Of a stretch of 32,749 nt of DNA, positions 8,794 through 17,254 are shown piece after piece. The notes below the pieces were generated by a model, which was not told the origin of the DNA, ran no database searches, and saw nothing but the letters and a program-made list of their open reading frames with translations. Position numbers and translations under genes: made by a program. This stretch comes from an uncultured bacterium. Lineage in GTDB: Bacteria; Planctomycetota; UBA1135; GCA-002686595. Where the stretch lies: NCBI GenBank assembly GCA_913058555.1, contig CAJXRJ010000003.1:1-32749 (forward strand). The letters are read 5' to 3'. Numbering within the stretch: position 1 is the first letter of the stretch; each line of letters opens with the position of its first letter.

Positions 8794-8815
8794 GGAGGGG
8801 ATGGGGGACCCCTCC
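8794..8815. terminator. Strong GC hairpin upstream of transposase relic
   Basis: Perfect 7-bp inverted repeat GGAGGGG (8794-8800) / CCCCTCC (8809-8815) with an 8-nt loop, followed on the plus strand by a pyrimidine-rich stretch (CCGTCTTGTCTC). It could be a transcription terminator protecting the element from outside transcription. No adjacent intact gene confirms this. Confidence 0.3.
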
Positions 8816-8878
8816 CCGTCTTGTCTCACCGCTGAGCCGCCGCAGTGACGGCCCCGAGAAAGCCGGGATCCTGCCGGC

Positions 8879-9226
8879 ATGCTGACGAACAGCCTCCCGA
8901 TCTGAGCGCTCCTACTGACCGTCGCGGGCTGGGTGCATCGTGAGCGGCGGCGCGCGATCGAGTACCCCATCGAGGAGAACCTCGTCCTCAAGAAGCAGCT
9001 TGGCGACCGGCGGCTCCTGGGTTGTGTGTCAACGACGTTGCCCCGGGACTCGAACCTGCGCTGGCAGCCGCTGGATCGAGGGCGACCTCCTTGGCCGGAC
9101 GACCTTCGTCGGTGGGGCGTCCCTTTGCCGGACGCATTGGGACTACGTCGATCACTGCCACGGCGACCGTCCGCACCAAGGGCCCGGGAATCTAATGCAT
9201 GATCGTCCGGCCAAGCCGCGCACAAC
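8879..9226 (+). pseudogene. Internally deleted integrase-type (rve) transposase relic, copy 1
   Basis: Starts at ATG 8879: 'MLTNSLPI-stop-ALLLTVAGW', then 'RRRAIEYPIEENLVLKKQLG' and 'DRRLL'. This is the N-terminus of a transposase/integrase family whose intact members read '..IEYL.EEN..L.EQLG.RRLR.TDDQRRRLA'. It then jumps to 'VSTTLPRDSNLRWQPL' (usual 'VATIVTPDT.LRWHR.L') and, in another frame, 'HWDYVDHCHGDRPHQGPGN' (usual C-terminal 'H...HYH.ERPHQG.GN'). The intact gene would be roughly 1 kb, so most of the DDE core is missing. An in-frame TGA and at least one frameshift are present. The N-terminal part aligns residue by residue with the relic at 16485, and about 45 bp of leader upstream of the ATG is also shared. 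Confidence 0.75.
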
Positions 9227-9237
9227 GTCGCTCCGCC

Positions 9238-11148
9238 TCAGTCGAGTTCGAGGCGACTCGCCTCGGTTTCCCACTTCGACGACAACTCGGCAAGGCGTTC
9301 GGTGTTGGTCTGTAGTTCGCGGCCCAGCTCCCTGCCGCGCGCGCCGTCGCTCCAAGTCTCGGGCAATTCCAGTTCCCCAGTGATCGCAACCTGGCGGGTC
9401 TCCAGGGCGTCGATCTCTGTCTCGAGCGCCTGCACGAGCCTCTTTTGCTTCTGCAGATTGAGCCGCGCCTTGTTCGCCTCTTGCCGGCCTGGTCGGCCGG
9501 ACTTGCCCTGGGGCTTCTCGGCTGCACCGCCGCCGGCGGTGAGTGCGGCGCGCGCCGATTCCGAATGCGTCTTGTGCAGGTAGAACGCGTAGTCGCCAAG
9601 GTACGGCGTAAGCTGGCCCCCGGCCGTGTGAATGACCTTGTTAGCGAGGGTCTTGATGAAGTGGACGTCGTGGCTGATGAAGACCAGCGTCCCCTCGAAC
9701 TGAGTCATCGCGGCAACGAGCGCGTCGATGCTCGACATGTCGAGGTGTGTCGTCGGCTCGTCCATCAGCAGGAGATTCGGCGGATCGAGTAGCAACTTCA
9801 CGAGGGCGAGGCGACTCTTTTCGCCACCGCTCAGAACCTCTACGCGCTTGAACACCGAGTCACCTGAGAACAGGAACGACCCCAGCAGGGTACGCACGAC
9901 TTGTTCTGTCACCTTGGCTTCGGTGTCGAGCGCCTCCTCGAGCACCGTTCGCCCGGGCTCGAGCATTTCAATCCGATACTGTGAGTAGTAGCCGACCGAG
10001 ACGTTGTGGCCGAGCTCACGCTTGCCCTGGTCCGGCGTGAGCTTATCCGCCAATAGCTTAAGCAACGTCGACTTGCCGGCGCCGTTTGGCCCGACGAGCA
10101 CGATGCGCTCACCACGCTGAACCTCAAAGTCGATGCCGCGGTAGATTCTGTTTTCGCCGAAGGCAAAGTGCACCTGATGGAGCCAGATCACCTTTTGGCC
10201 GCTGCGGGGCGGTTGCGGGAAACGAAAGCCAACCTTCTTGTCGTCGGCCTCCGGCGCTTCAAGCTTGTCCATCCGCTCGATCTGACGCAGCTTGCTCTGC
10301 GCCTGCGTGGCCTTGCTCGCCTTGGCCTTGAAGCGATCGACAAAAGCCTGCAGGTGTGCGATCTCTTTCTGTTGTGTCTTGTAGGCCGCGAGATGCTGGG
10401 CGTCGGCGGCCTCGCGTTGCTGGAGGAATTTCGTGAAGCTGCCGGTGTAGCGGACAAGTTTCTGGTGGCGGATCTCGACGATGGCGGTGACGAGCGCGTC
10501 GAGGAACTCGCGGTCGTGAGAGATGACGAGGATCGCTCCCGGATATCCCTTGAGGTAACCCTGAAACCACAACAGCGACTCGAGGTCGAGGTGGTTCGTC
10601 GGTTCATCGAGCATCAGGAGATCGGGCTCCTGCGTCAGCAGTCTGGCCAGGTGAGCCCGCATGACCCATCCACCGCTCAGCGTGCGGGCCGGGCGATCGA
10701 GATCCGAATCGCGAAAGCCGAGGCCAGCGAGAATCTGCTTGGCTTTGGCTTCGACAATGTAGCCGTTGAGCTCGTTGTAGCGGTCGTGCACGTCGTCGTG
10801 CACATCCTCGGGATGCTGCGCCTCGACCGAATGCTTCTGCTCCCGCGCCTTGATGATGCGGTGCAGGCGCACGAAGTCTTCGGTGATGGCGAGGGCGATC
10901 TCGAGGACGGTTTCCTCGCCGACCGGAGCACTTTCCTGCGGCAAGTAGCCGATCGCGGCGTCGCGCTCGATGCTGACCCGTCCGTCGTCGGCCGGCTGGC
11001 TGCCGAGAATCAGCGAGAACAGCGTGGACTTGCCGGCCCCGTTCGGCCCAACGAGGCCGATGCGATCGCCGCGATTGACCTGCAGAGCCGCCGCTGCGAA
11101 CAGGGTGCGCTCTCCATAGGACTTCGTGATGCCGGATAGGGTCAACAT
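9238..11148 (-). CDS. ABC-F family ATPase (Uup/YheS-like)
   Basis: 636 aa, two ATP-binding cassettes and no membrane segments, typical of ABC-F proteins that act on ribosomes rather than in transport. Cassette 1: Walker A 'GPNGAGKST' (34-42), signature 'LSGGW' (157-161), Walker B 'LLMLDEPTNHLD' (177-188). A charged helical inter-domain linker (about 240-320) follows. Cassette 2: Walker A 'GPNGAGKST' (353-361), signature 'LSGGEKSR' (439-446), Walker B 'LLLMDEPTTHLD' (459-470). After a Gly/Lys-rich hinge, residues about 560-636 form a C-terminal coiled coil ('KARLNLQKQKRLVQALETEI'). The family gates translation at the ribosomal E site; some members give antibiotic resistance, but nothing here singles that out. 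The signature of cassette 1 is 'LSGGW', not the usual 'LSGGq/e', a variant also seen in YheS-like proteins. Confidence 0.92.
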   Translation of the reverse strand: MLTLSGITKSYGERTLFAAAALQVNRGDRIGLVGPNGAGKSTLFSLILGSQPADDGRVSIERDAAIGYLPQESAPVGEETVLEIALAITEDFVRLHRIIKAREQKHSVEAQHPEDVHDDVHDRYNELNGYIVEAKAKQILAGLGFRDSDLDRPARTLSGGWVMRAHLARLLTQEPDLLMLDEPTNHLDLESLLWFQGYLKGYPGAILVISHDREFLDALVTAIVEIRHQKLVRYTGSFTKFLQQREAADAQHLAAYKTQQKEIAHLQAFVDRFKAKASKATQAQSKLRQIERMDKLEAPEADDKKVGFRFPQPPRSGQKVIWLHQVHFAFGENRIYRGIDFEVQRGERIVLVGPNGAGKSTLLKLLADKLTPDQGKRELGHNVSVGYYSQYRIEMLEPGRTVLEEALDTEAKVTEQVVRTLLGSFLFSGDSVFKRVEVLSGGEKSRLALVKLLLDPPNLLLMDEPTTHLDMSSIDALVAAMTQFEGTLVFISHDVHFIKTLANKVIHTAGGQLTPYLGDYAFYLHKTHSESARAALTAGGGAAEKPQGKSGRPGRQEANKARLNLQKQKRLVQALETEIDALETRQVAITGELELPETWSDGARGRELGRELQTNTERLAELSSKWETEASRLELD

Positions 11149-11627
11149 TGGGGGAGAAGAGTGTGCCGGCGGCCTCCTCGAATGGCCATGGTTGTGCCAT
11201 GTGCCTATCGAGGAATCCGCTTACGCCCCCAGGGGCGTTGGTGATCTCGCTCGCTCGGCCCTTGCCGGTGCTGCGTACGGCGCAGGCCGGTCTCGGTGGG
11301 CGACTTCGAGCGCGCGCGTTGCCTTCGCGGGAAGCGAAGGTGAGGATCGCGTGTGGCGTGCGGAACCGTATGCGCGCACTCGGAGGGCCCAAGCCGGTCA
11401 AGGTCCCTGGTGGGGACGGGGGAGCTACGCAACCGGTCGGGATTCATGCACCAACGGCGCCTGGCGGTGCCCTGGGGCGTTCCTCTCACATCAGCTATGG
11501 CCCCGCGGAACTATCGCGGTTTCTGGTGAGCCAGGGCGACAGCTCCCCAGTCTAGGTCTTGGCGGGCCCGTTCCTCCGCTACCCCGCCAGGCCCTCGATC
11601 TCGTTCCGCACCCGATTGGTGCGCGTC
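11149..11627. other. Intergenic region between divergent genes
   Basis: About 480 bp between the leftward ABC-F gene and the rightward secreted-protein gene; both promoters should lie here, but I cannot point to convincing -35/-10 boxes. One 7-bp inverted repeat, TGGCGGG (11560-11566) / CCCGCCA (11583-11589), sits about 40 bp before the start at 11628 and could be a regulatory hairpin or operator. Upstream extensions of the flanking frames through this region look non-coding. Confidence 0.35.
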
Positions 11628-14114
11628 ATGAAGACTATCTCCTCTGCCGTTCCATTCTGGGGTGCGATCCTGCTCCTCGCCGCCCCCCCTGCATTCTCCA
11701 GGTCCCTGGGGCAAGAGATGCTCGAAGGGGAAGTGCCCGCGGCTGTAGCGGGCGAGATCTATCTGGCCCCGCGGCCGGACCTGAATTCAGATGGCGCCCT
11801 GCCGGCGCCCCGGGGACTGCGGCGCGATGAGTCCTCGCTACCGGCGGTGAAACTTGGGCCCATTGAGGGCCAGCGAACCCCAGCGCCCCCTGGCGTGGAG
11901 AGGATCCAGCCCCTGGGCCCGACCAACGACGCCCTGCGGTACCTGCAGCAGGCGGACGGGCATTGGGTTCGTGGCCGTTCGTTCAAGGCCCGGGCCGCGC
12001 GGGGCGGCTTCACCTACGTCCCTTTCCTGGGTTCAAGCGCCTCACGCAACTACCCCGTGCGCTTCCGGCTGGAATCCGTAGCTATCGCCAACGAACACGT
12101 GCCCCTCACCAGGGGCGCCGAGGTCACGCGCGAGGGCGACCGCTTCGTCCTTGACCGCGGTTTCGTTCTGGCCACCTACGATATTGCCCTGGAGCAGGTC
12201 GAGCAGAGCTTCATCATCGACCGGCCCGCCGCGTCCGTGGGGAAGCCCGGTGACCTGGTGCTTACCCTGGGAGTCGAAACAGATCTCGAAGCGCGCCCCT
12301 TGGGCACGGGGTTCACTTTCGATGGCCCGGAGGGCTCGGTGCGCTATGGCGCGGCCATCGCGTTCGATGAAGCGGGCGAGACCGTGCACGTGACGTCCAG
12401 GCTCAGCCCCGGTGGCCTCCAGCTAACCGTGCCGGCGAGCTTTGTCCAGGGCGCAACGGGCAAGATCACTATCGACCCGCCGATCACGACGTTTACTGTG
12501 GATTCGCCGCCCCAAGATCAGACCGCGCCGGAGGTGACCCATGTGAGTGAACACTTCAGGTGGGTCTTCACCCACGAAGACAAATTCTCGACCGTCGACA
12601 CCGACATCTACCTCAAGCAGACGGACATCTCTGGACAGCCCGGCCCCGCGACCTACGTGGAGCTTGGATTGGAGGAGTGGAAGGCGCCCCGGAACGCCAC
12701 CATGGCGGGGACGAAGAAGGTGCTGATCGTCGCCACGCGCGACACGGGATCCGCATACACCTCGATCGTCGGCCGAGTGTATGACACCCCAAACCGGACG
12801 CTCGGTCCGGTCCTGGAGATCGGCACAACCGGCTCCGGCACCTTTCGCTACACGAACGCGCGCCCCGACGTGGGCGGCGGGGTGGCATCGAACGATGGCG
12901 ATCGTCCCTTCATCGTGGTCTGGGAGCGTACGTTTGCGAGCGGGGATGTCGCCCCCAGGATGCGGCCGGTCTACGGCGACAGCACGATGGACCCCGTGGT
13001 GAGCCTGGACTCGTGGTCCGGGTTCTTGAACCAGGAGGTGGTCATCAACAAGGGCGGCACCACGCCGGAAGTCTGGAACATCGCCTACCGGCGAACCGAC
13101 CGAGCGACCGGGGCGATCAGTCTCCGAACGCTACAACTGGGTCGAGCTGGAAACGTCATCGCCGGACCCAACACGGTCACTCACTTGCCCCAGGGTTCGA
13201 ATCCAACGTCCCTGGATGTCACCAACGCCGTTGCGATCGATGATCTGCCGGAGACCTACATCATCACCTACGACGACTTCGCGCCGGGGAATTCGGATGT
13301 GGATGCCATCGTCTGCGTCGATGCGATCTCTTGGCGCCGCGTCGATATCAACGCCGCCGAGCACGCGCTCCTGGGCCGGAACCAGAACCACCCGCGGGTG
13401 ATCGCGGAGTGGCGCAGCTTCGCGATCGTGTACTACGAGCCCGTGGCCACCGGATGGCAGGCGTATTACTCCACGCTGGGCATGACGGACGACTTCCAGC
13501 TCGGCGTCTATGAGCGACGCAAGCGCGTTGGACAGCCCACCACATTCGTCGGCAGCCCTCCTGCGATCTCCTCGACGGTTCCGTACACGGCGATAGGCAA
13601 CACCATTCAGATCGCCATCATGGCCCTCGCCCAATGGAATGACGCAGGCTCCAACTTCGACATCGTTGCCGGCTATTGGAGCACCTGGGGCTACCAGACG
13701 AGGGGCCACCAGTTCTGCGATGGCGCGGTGCACTCGCGCGGCGATCGAAGCTTCATCACCATGGGCCATGGCAATGATCCCACCACGGACAAGATCATCG
13801 TCGGCTGGGGCCTTCCGCCCCTTAAGTTCTCCATGGTCCTGGTGGGGACGGAGATCGCACACGTTCCCATGGTCGGTGGGGGCCCCGGTACCTTATGCCT
13901 CGGTGGAAACCTAGGCCGCTTCACGAGCGACCTTCAAGGGAGCAATGGCGACGGATACGTCCTCCTGCACGTCGACCCAACCGCCCTCCCTTTCGCCAGC
14001 GGAGTGCAGTCAGCCCTCTCCGGCCAAACTTACCACTGGCAGCTCTGGCACCGAGATACCGCTGCGGCGGGCGGCTCAAACTTCTCCAACGGGTTCTCCA
14101 TCACATTCGATTAG
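11628..14114 (+). CDS. Large secreted protein with C-terminal 'LCLGG' module
   Basis: 828 aa. Residues 1-25 are a signal peptide (MKTISSAVPFWGAILLLAAP, then PAFSR). The body is beta-rich with repeated statements of the form 'ATRDTGSAYTSIVGRVYDTP', 'RPFIVVWERTF', 'WNIAYRRTD', 'RSFAIVYYEP', 'IVAGYWSTWG', which look like propeller blades, though I cannot name the family. The last about 135 residues match the terminal module of the protein at 2724-3803: 'FSMVLVGTEIAHVPMVGGGP', 'TLCLGGNLGRF', 'YHWQLWHRD', 'SNFSNGFSITF'. The same start-to-end order and exact C-terminal position argue for a shared domain. The open frame extends upstream to 11559, but only the ATG at 11628 gives an export signal. The lipoprotein gene follows 205 bp downstream on the same strand. 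Confidence 0.8.
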   Translation: MKTISSAVPFWGAILLLAAPPAFSRSLGQEMLEGEVPAAVAGEIYLAPRPDLNSDGALPAPRGLRRDESSLPAVKLGPIEGQRTPAPPGVERIQPLGPTNDALRYLQQADGHWVRGRSFKARAARGGFTYVPFLGSSASRNYPVRFRLESVAIANEHVPLTRGAEVTREGDRFVLDRGFVLATYDIALEQVEQSFIIDRPAASVGKPGDLVLTLGVETDLEARPLGTGFTFDGPEGSVRYGAAIAFDEAGETVHVTSRLSPGGLQLTVPASFVQGATGKITIDPPITTFTVDSPPQDQTAPEVTHVSEHFRWVFTHEDKFSTVDTDIYLKQTDISGQPGPATYVELGLEEWKAPRNATMAGTKKVLIVATRDTGSAYTSIVGRVYDTPNRTLGPVLEIGTTGSGTFRYTNARPDVGGGVASNDGDRPFIVVWERTFASGDVAPRMRPVYGDSTMDPVVSLDSWSGFLNQEVVINKGGTTPEVWNIAYRRTDRATGAISLRTLQLGRAGNVIAGPNTVTHLPQGSNPTSLDVTNAVAIDDLPETYIITYDDFAPGNSDVDAIVCVDAISWRRVDINAAEHALLGRNQNHPRVIAEWRSFAIVYYEPVATGWQAYYSTLGMTDDFQLGVYERRKRVGQPTTFVGSPPAISSTVPYTAIGNTIQIAIMALAQWNDAGSNFDIVAGYWSTWGYQTRGHQFCDGAVHSRGDRSFITMGHGNDPTTDKIIVGWGLPPLKFSMVLVGTEIAHVPMVGGGPGTLCLGGNLGRFTSDLQGSNGDGYVLLHVDPTALPFASGVQSALSGQTYHWQLWHRDTAAAGGSNFSNGFSITFD

Positions 14115-14167
14115 CCCATCGAGCGCAGCCGTGAGTCGACCGGCTCGGGAGTGGGGGAGTCGAGACG

Positions 14168-14266
14168 GTCTTCACGCCGCCCAAGTCCCCAAACGGCGAC
14201 GCGAACGCCGAGCGCTTTGTGCGCTCCATCAAGTGGAGGAAGAAGGCTCGGGCGTCGGGGCGTCCC
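14168..14266 (+). pseudogene. Fragment of integrase-type transposase catalytic core
   Basis: One frame reads 'VFTPPKSPNGDANAERFVRSIK', quoted in parts as 'TPPKSPNGDANAERF' and 'VRSIKWRKKARASG'. Integrase-core transposases carry '.(T/L)PPRSPNLNA.AER(F/W)VR(T/S)(I/V)KEE' at this place, the block holding the catalytic Glu. The residue after 'IK', normally the start of 'EECL', is replaced by 'WRKK', so even this fragment is decayed. No start, no flanking transposase sequence and no inverted repeats were found. It probably belongs to the same element family as the relics at 8879 and 16485. Confidence 0.6.
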
Positions 14267-14319
14267 AGATTCGTGTCCCCTGCGATGTAACCCTACGAGG
14301 GAGCTGAACTAGGTTGGTC

Positions 14320-16257
14320 ATGAACTCCGCCGCCAGCTTCCGGCCAAGCCGTTTCCAGTTCGCCGCCGCGTTGCTCCTGTTGCTCTCGGCGTGCGGTGGA
14401 ACCAGCCCACCCACCGTCGCAGAAGGCGCGCTGGAATTCCTGGGAGCCAATGTGCAGAACGGCCAGACCTGGACCATCGACGGCCCCATCGAGCTTCGCT
14501 TCACCCAGCCGATCGACTTCGGTTCGGTGCACTTAGGAACCGTCGCGGTGAGGGACGCCCAAGGCGCCCCGGCCCTCGGTTCAATCACGACCGGAGTCCT
14601 CACGTCCGGACAGCCCGACGTCTCGGTCCTCCGATTCATTCCGGCGTGCTCCGACGCCACGGGCATCGGGGGGCTCCAGCCCGGGGGCTTCGTCTACACC
14701 ATCACCGTTCGAGGAACTGACAGCGGGGGATCGAGCATCGTCTCGACGGGTGGCGCCGCCCTTGCGACGAGCGTCTCGATCACTTTCGAGACACCCCGGA
14801 TCCTCGATCCAGCGGCTTTGTTCTATGACCCGCTGCCGACACCCGCACGCGTCGTCATCCGCGGTGATTCGGGAACTGGCATAGCCGAGCCCAACGCGAC
14901 CCACGTTGAGGTGGGGTTCCATCCCGCCACCCCCGTCATCAAGGCCTACTTTCGGAGCCAGGGCGTTGGCTTCGCCACTCTGGACGCAGCCGCCGTCTCC
15001 CAATTGCCGAACGGTCTGCCGCTGAACCATCGGATCGCGTGGCAGAACCGGGTCGCAATCGTCATCCACTTCGATCAACCGATCTCCGCGGAGCCGTCGA
15101 ACATCCAACGGATTGGTGTCGAGTATCTGAATGGAACCTGGAAGAAGCTGCGTGGCAAGGCCGAGATCCATCAGAACTGTGCGGGCGAAGGCTTCTCGGT
15201 GCGGTTCGTGCCAGATGGCCTGTTGCCGCGCAGGACGAGCCTGCGTATTGCCATTGGCCCGGGCCTTCAAGATCGTGCTGGCCAGACCAACGCCGCCGCC
15301 ATGGCCGGGATCATCCACGTTATTACGACCGATGCCGCTGATCCCTCCGGAGCCGCTTCCGATGCCATCTACGAGCCATTCTTCCAGAGCGGCAATGACC
15401 CCGGTTCCATCGAAGACGTGGACTCTACCCTTCCTTCCCCCCGCGCATACTGGGGCGAAGGAGCGCTCATCCCCCAACCGGACGCCAACGGCAAGTCCAT
15501 GGCCCAGTCCAAGTGGGTCCACATCGGCTACGGCAAGATCGACCCGGGTATGGCCGATCGGCCCGCGCAGTTTTTGTTCGCCGGCGTGGACGGAACCGGC
15601 GCCATCGAGCACGTGAATGGCATCGTCACACCCGTGCCCGAGTCCATGGGCCCGATCCCGCTGATCGGCCTGGAGACGAGCGCGGTCTCGATGGCCCTCG
15701 GGCAGCTGCCCGATCCCATGGGCTCCTACATCAACCACCCCGCCCTCATGAGAGAGTCACGCGTGGTCTTTCTTCCGGGTGATGCGAGCGTCCCCGGCGG
15801 CGCGGGCGGCCTGAATTTCTACGGTGCCACAGCTGACCTAGGCGTGCTTCGACTCGAAATATCTGCGGGTTGCTTCATCCCGGGCATCGGCTCCGGGGAT
15901 TGCGCGCCCCTCAACCTCTTCAACTCCTTCGCGGGTCCAACGGGATTGAACGTGGAGATCGTCCCCCAGTTCTTTGAGGTCTACTCCGGGCTCAGGGACA
16001 TGATGCCGTCCGACGCGAAGGTACAGATTCTATTCGATGCGGCACACGCCGGCCCCGATGGTGAAGCCGATCCGGCGACAGCCCTGTCCGCCGCATCCGG
16101 TTGGACATCGGATCCAACCGTTCTCTCGTCCCAAGGATGGGACTTTGTGCGCTTCCAGGTCCTATTCGACATGGACGCCTCCGGCGACGGTTGGTCCATG
16201 GCCGACGGCCTACCCATCTTGAATTTCATCAAGCTCGTTTATGATCACGGCCTCTAG
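14320..16257 (+). CDS. Large lipoprotein with Ig-like (Big_5/SbsA-type) N-terminal domain
   Basis: 645 aa. The N-terminus has a lipobox, 'LLLLLSAC', with Cys25 as the likely lipidated residue, so the protein should be membrane-anchored. Residues about 36-125 ('VQNGQTWTIDGPIELRFTQP', 'FGSVHLGTVAV') resemble the bacterial Ig-like fold found in S-layer-type proteins, where a 'polarised' strand compares predicted and actual features. A second such segment appears around 'RVAIVIHFDQPISAEPSNIQ'. The C-terminal 300 residues are beta-rich with no motif I recognise. An in-frame TTG at 14314 is the alternative start; ATG 14320 is preferred, with purine-rich GAGGGAG about 16 nt upstream. It lies 205 bp downstream of the large secreted protein on the same strand and may be co-expressed with it. 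Confidence 0.75.
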   Translation: MNSAASFRPSRFQFAAALLLLLSACGGTSPPTVAEGALEFLGANVQNGQTWTIDGPIELRFTQPIDFGSVHLGTVAVRDAQGAPALGSITTGVLTSGQPDVSVLRFIPACSDATGIGGLQPGGFVYTITVRGTDSGGSSIVSTGGAALATSVSITFETPRILDPAALFYDPLPTPARVVIRGDSGTGIAEPNATHVEVGFHPATPVIKAYFRSQGVGFATLDAAAVSQLPNGLPLNHRIAWQNRVAIVIHFDQPISAEPSNIQRIGVEYLNGTWKKLRGKAEIHQNCAGEGFSVRFVPDGLLPRRTSLRIAIGPGLQDRAGQTNAAAMAGIIHVITTDAADPSGAASDAIYEPFFQSGNDPGSIEDVDSTLPSPRAYWGEGALIPQPDANGKSMAQSKWVHIGYGKIDPGMADRPAQFLFAGVDGTGAIEHVNGIVTPVPESMGPIPLIGLETSAVSMALGQLPDPMGSYINHPALMRESRVVFLPGDASVPGGAGGLNFYGATADLGVLRLEISAGCFIPGIGSGDCAPLNLFNSFAGPTGLNVEIVPQFFEVYSGLRDMMPSDAKVQILFDAAHAGPDGEADPATALSAASGWTSDPTVLSSQGWDFVRFQVLFDMDASGDGWSMADGLPILNFIKLVYDHGL

Positions 16258-16484
16258 CCAGTACGGAGTCAGGGCAAAGTTCTAGCTTTGGAGCTGTATG
16301 GGCGCCTTTGCCGACTCGAAGTCGATGGGGGACAAGAGAACCAAGCTGCGAGTTTTTGGTTTGGTCGGGTAGAGGGGGGGCGTGTCGAGAGGGAGATCGT
16401 GCGCGATGAAGGCGCGGCGATGCCGTACTGCCGATCGGTGCGCCCGCGCCCTGACGGTGCCGTGAGGGTCGGTTTCTTTGCGGC
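16258..16484. other. Leader region of transposase relic, no gene
   Basis: No gene seen. The last 45 bp before 16485 (around CTGACGGTGCCGTGAGGGTC) resemble the stretch just upstream of the relic at 8879 (GTGACGGCCCCGAGAAAGCC), so the mobile element probably extends at least that far left of its transposase start. Confidence 0.4.
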
Positions 16485-16840
16485 ATGCTGACCGACTGCC
16501 TTCCACTCCGCGCGTGGCTCCTGACTGTCGTCGGGTGGGGCGGCCGCTAGCAGCAACGCACGATCGTGTATTGGATCGAGGAGAACCACGTCCTCAAGGA
16601 GCATCTTGGCGGCCGGCGGCCTCGACTCACAAATGATCAGCGCAGCAGGCTGGCCGAGTAGGGCAAGCAGCTCGGTTGGCGGCTTCTGAGTATTGTGGTA
16701 ACGATCGTGATCACTGAGGGTAACCCGTCGTGTGCACCAAGCTCGGCCGAGCTGCGCTGCAAGGTCGCTCCCGCTTGGTTACCTGGAAGGAGCGCCTAGG
16801 TGGCCTGGCGGCGTTCCAATTCCGCTATCGCAAAGAACTG
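16485..16840 (+). pseudogene. Integrase-type transposase relic, copy 2
   Basis: From ATG 16485: 'MLTDCLPLRAWLLTVVGW', a TAG, then 'QQRTIVYWIEENHVLKEHLG', 'GRRPRLTNDQRSRLAE', a second TAG, then 'GKQLGWRLLSIVVTIV'. This is a near-continuous N-terminus of the same family as copy 1 (usual '..EEN..L.EQLGGRRLRLTDDQRRRLA.KGK.LGR..L..VATIVTP'). The sequence then skips to 'VTWKERLGGLAAFQFRYRKE' at about 16774-16833, matching the extreme C-terminus '(V)CRERLGGLLRFYYRE'. The whole catalytic core is deleted, and the two in-frame TAG codons confirm decay. Copy 1 and copy 2 lost different internal segments. Confidence 0.75.
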
Positions 16841-16937
16841 GGACTGGTGGGCCCGCTTTCACGAGTGGTCCTCGCCGCCTCCCGCCCGAGCCAATCACCC
16901 ATCGCTCCGCCGTACGTAGCGAGCCCATGAGGCTGAG

Positions 16938-17010
16938 GAGCCGGATACGTGAATCGCGCACGTCCGGAACTGTGGGAGCCCCGGGGAGGAAACGACCCGT
17001 GGCCACCCGG
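16938..17010 (+). other. Possible group II intron 3' end (domain V-VI-like)
   Basis: GAGCCGGAT (16938-16946) pairs partly with GTCCGGAAC (16962-16970), with an inner ACGTG/CACGT stem. This resembles the conserved domain V layout GAGCCG..GAAA..CGGTTC, but with mismatches at the second and third pairs. It is followed by a second stem, GCCCCGGG (16978-16985) / CCCGTGGC (16996-17003), then CACCCGG, reminiscent of domain VI and the intron 3' end. No reverse transcriptase/maturase or 5' domains are visible, so at most this is a relic. The likeness is from memory and could be coincidence. Confidence 0.3.
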
Positions 17011-17201
17011 CGCCTTGTTGCGGCTGGGTGGTGGGGACCCGCCCCTGGGCCTCGTGCGGGGCGCCTTCTCTCAGCGCCGCTTAGCAACAGTCAACGAGGG
17101 ATGCCTCCCTTAGCCACACCGCGGGGACCGGTATTCTGCCGGCGGGCTCACGGATTGCCGAATCCAGAGGGAACCCGCATGACTAGCCGCTCTGTGAGCC
17201 A
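17011..17201. other. Gap without gene; possible third transposase leader
   Basis: About 190 bp, no gene. Around 17117-17160 the sequence GGACCGGTATTCTGCCGGC followed by CTCACGGATTGCC resembles the leader-to-start junction of the relics at 8879 and 16485 (..CGG...CTGCCGGCATGCTGAC), but the ATG is lost and no transposase codons follow. Confidence 0.25.
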
Positions 17202-17244
17202 TTGATGCGCCGCTTAGTTGCAGCGCATCAACCAAGCATTGGTT
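17202..17244 (-). terminator. Double hairpin after the wecG-like gene
   Basis: Two adjoining inverted repeats lie 10-50 bp beyond the stop of the leftward wecG-like gene. AACCAA-GCA-TTGGTT is at 17230-17244; TTGATGCGC (17202-17210) pairs over 9 bp with GCGCATCAA (17223-17231). They share two bases and so may be alternative structures. There is no T-run on the minus strand. This is a plausible boundary of the exopolysaccharide locus. Confidence 0.5.
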
Positions 17245-17254
17245 CCACGGCGGG

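Noticed and set aside
8737..9225. 162-codon minus-strand frame
   Set aside because: Arg/Ser-rich composition; the plus strand explains the region as a transposase relic.
10168..11139. 323-codon plus-strand frame antisense to the ABC-F gene
   Set aside because: The opposite strand encodes a textbook ABC-F protein; this is a high-GC shadow.
14581..15738. 385-codon minus-strand frame antisense to the lipoprotein gene
   Set aside because: Long open antisense frames are common at this GC content; it has no start context, no recognisable motif, and the plus strand has a convincing lipobox.
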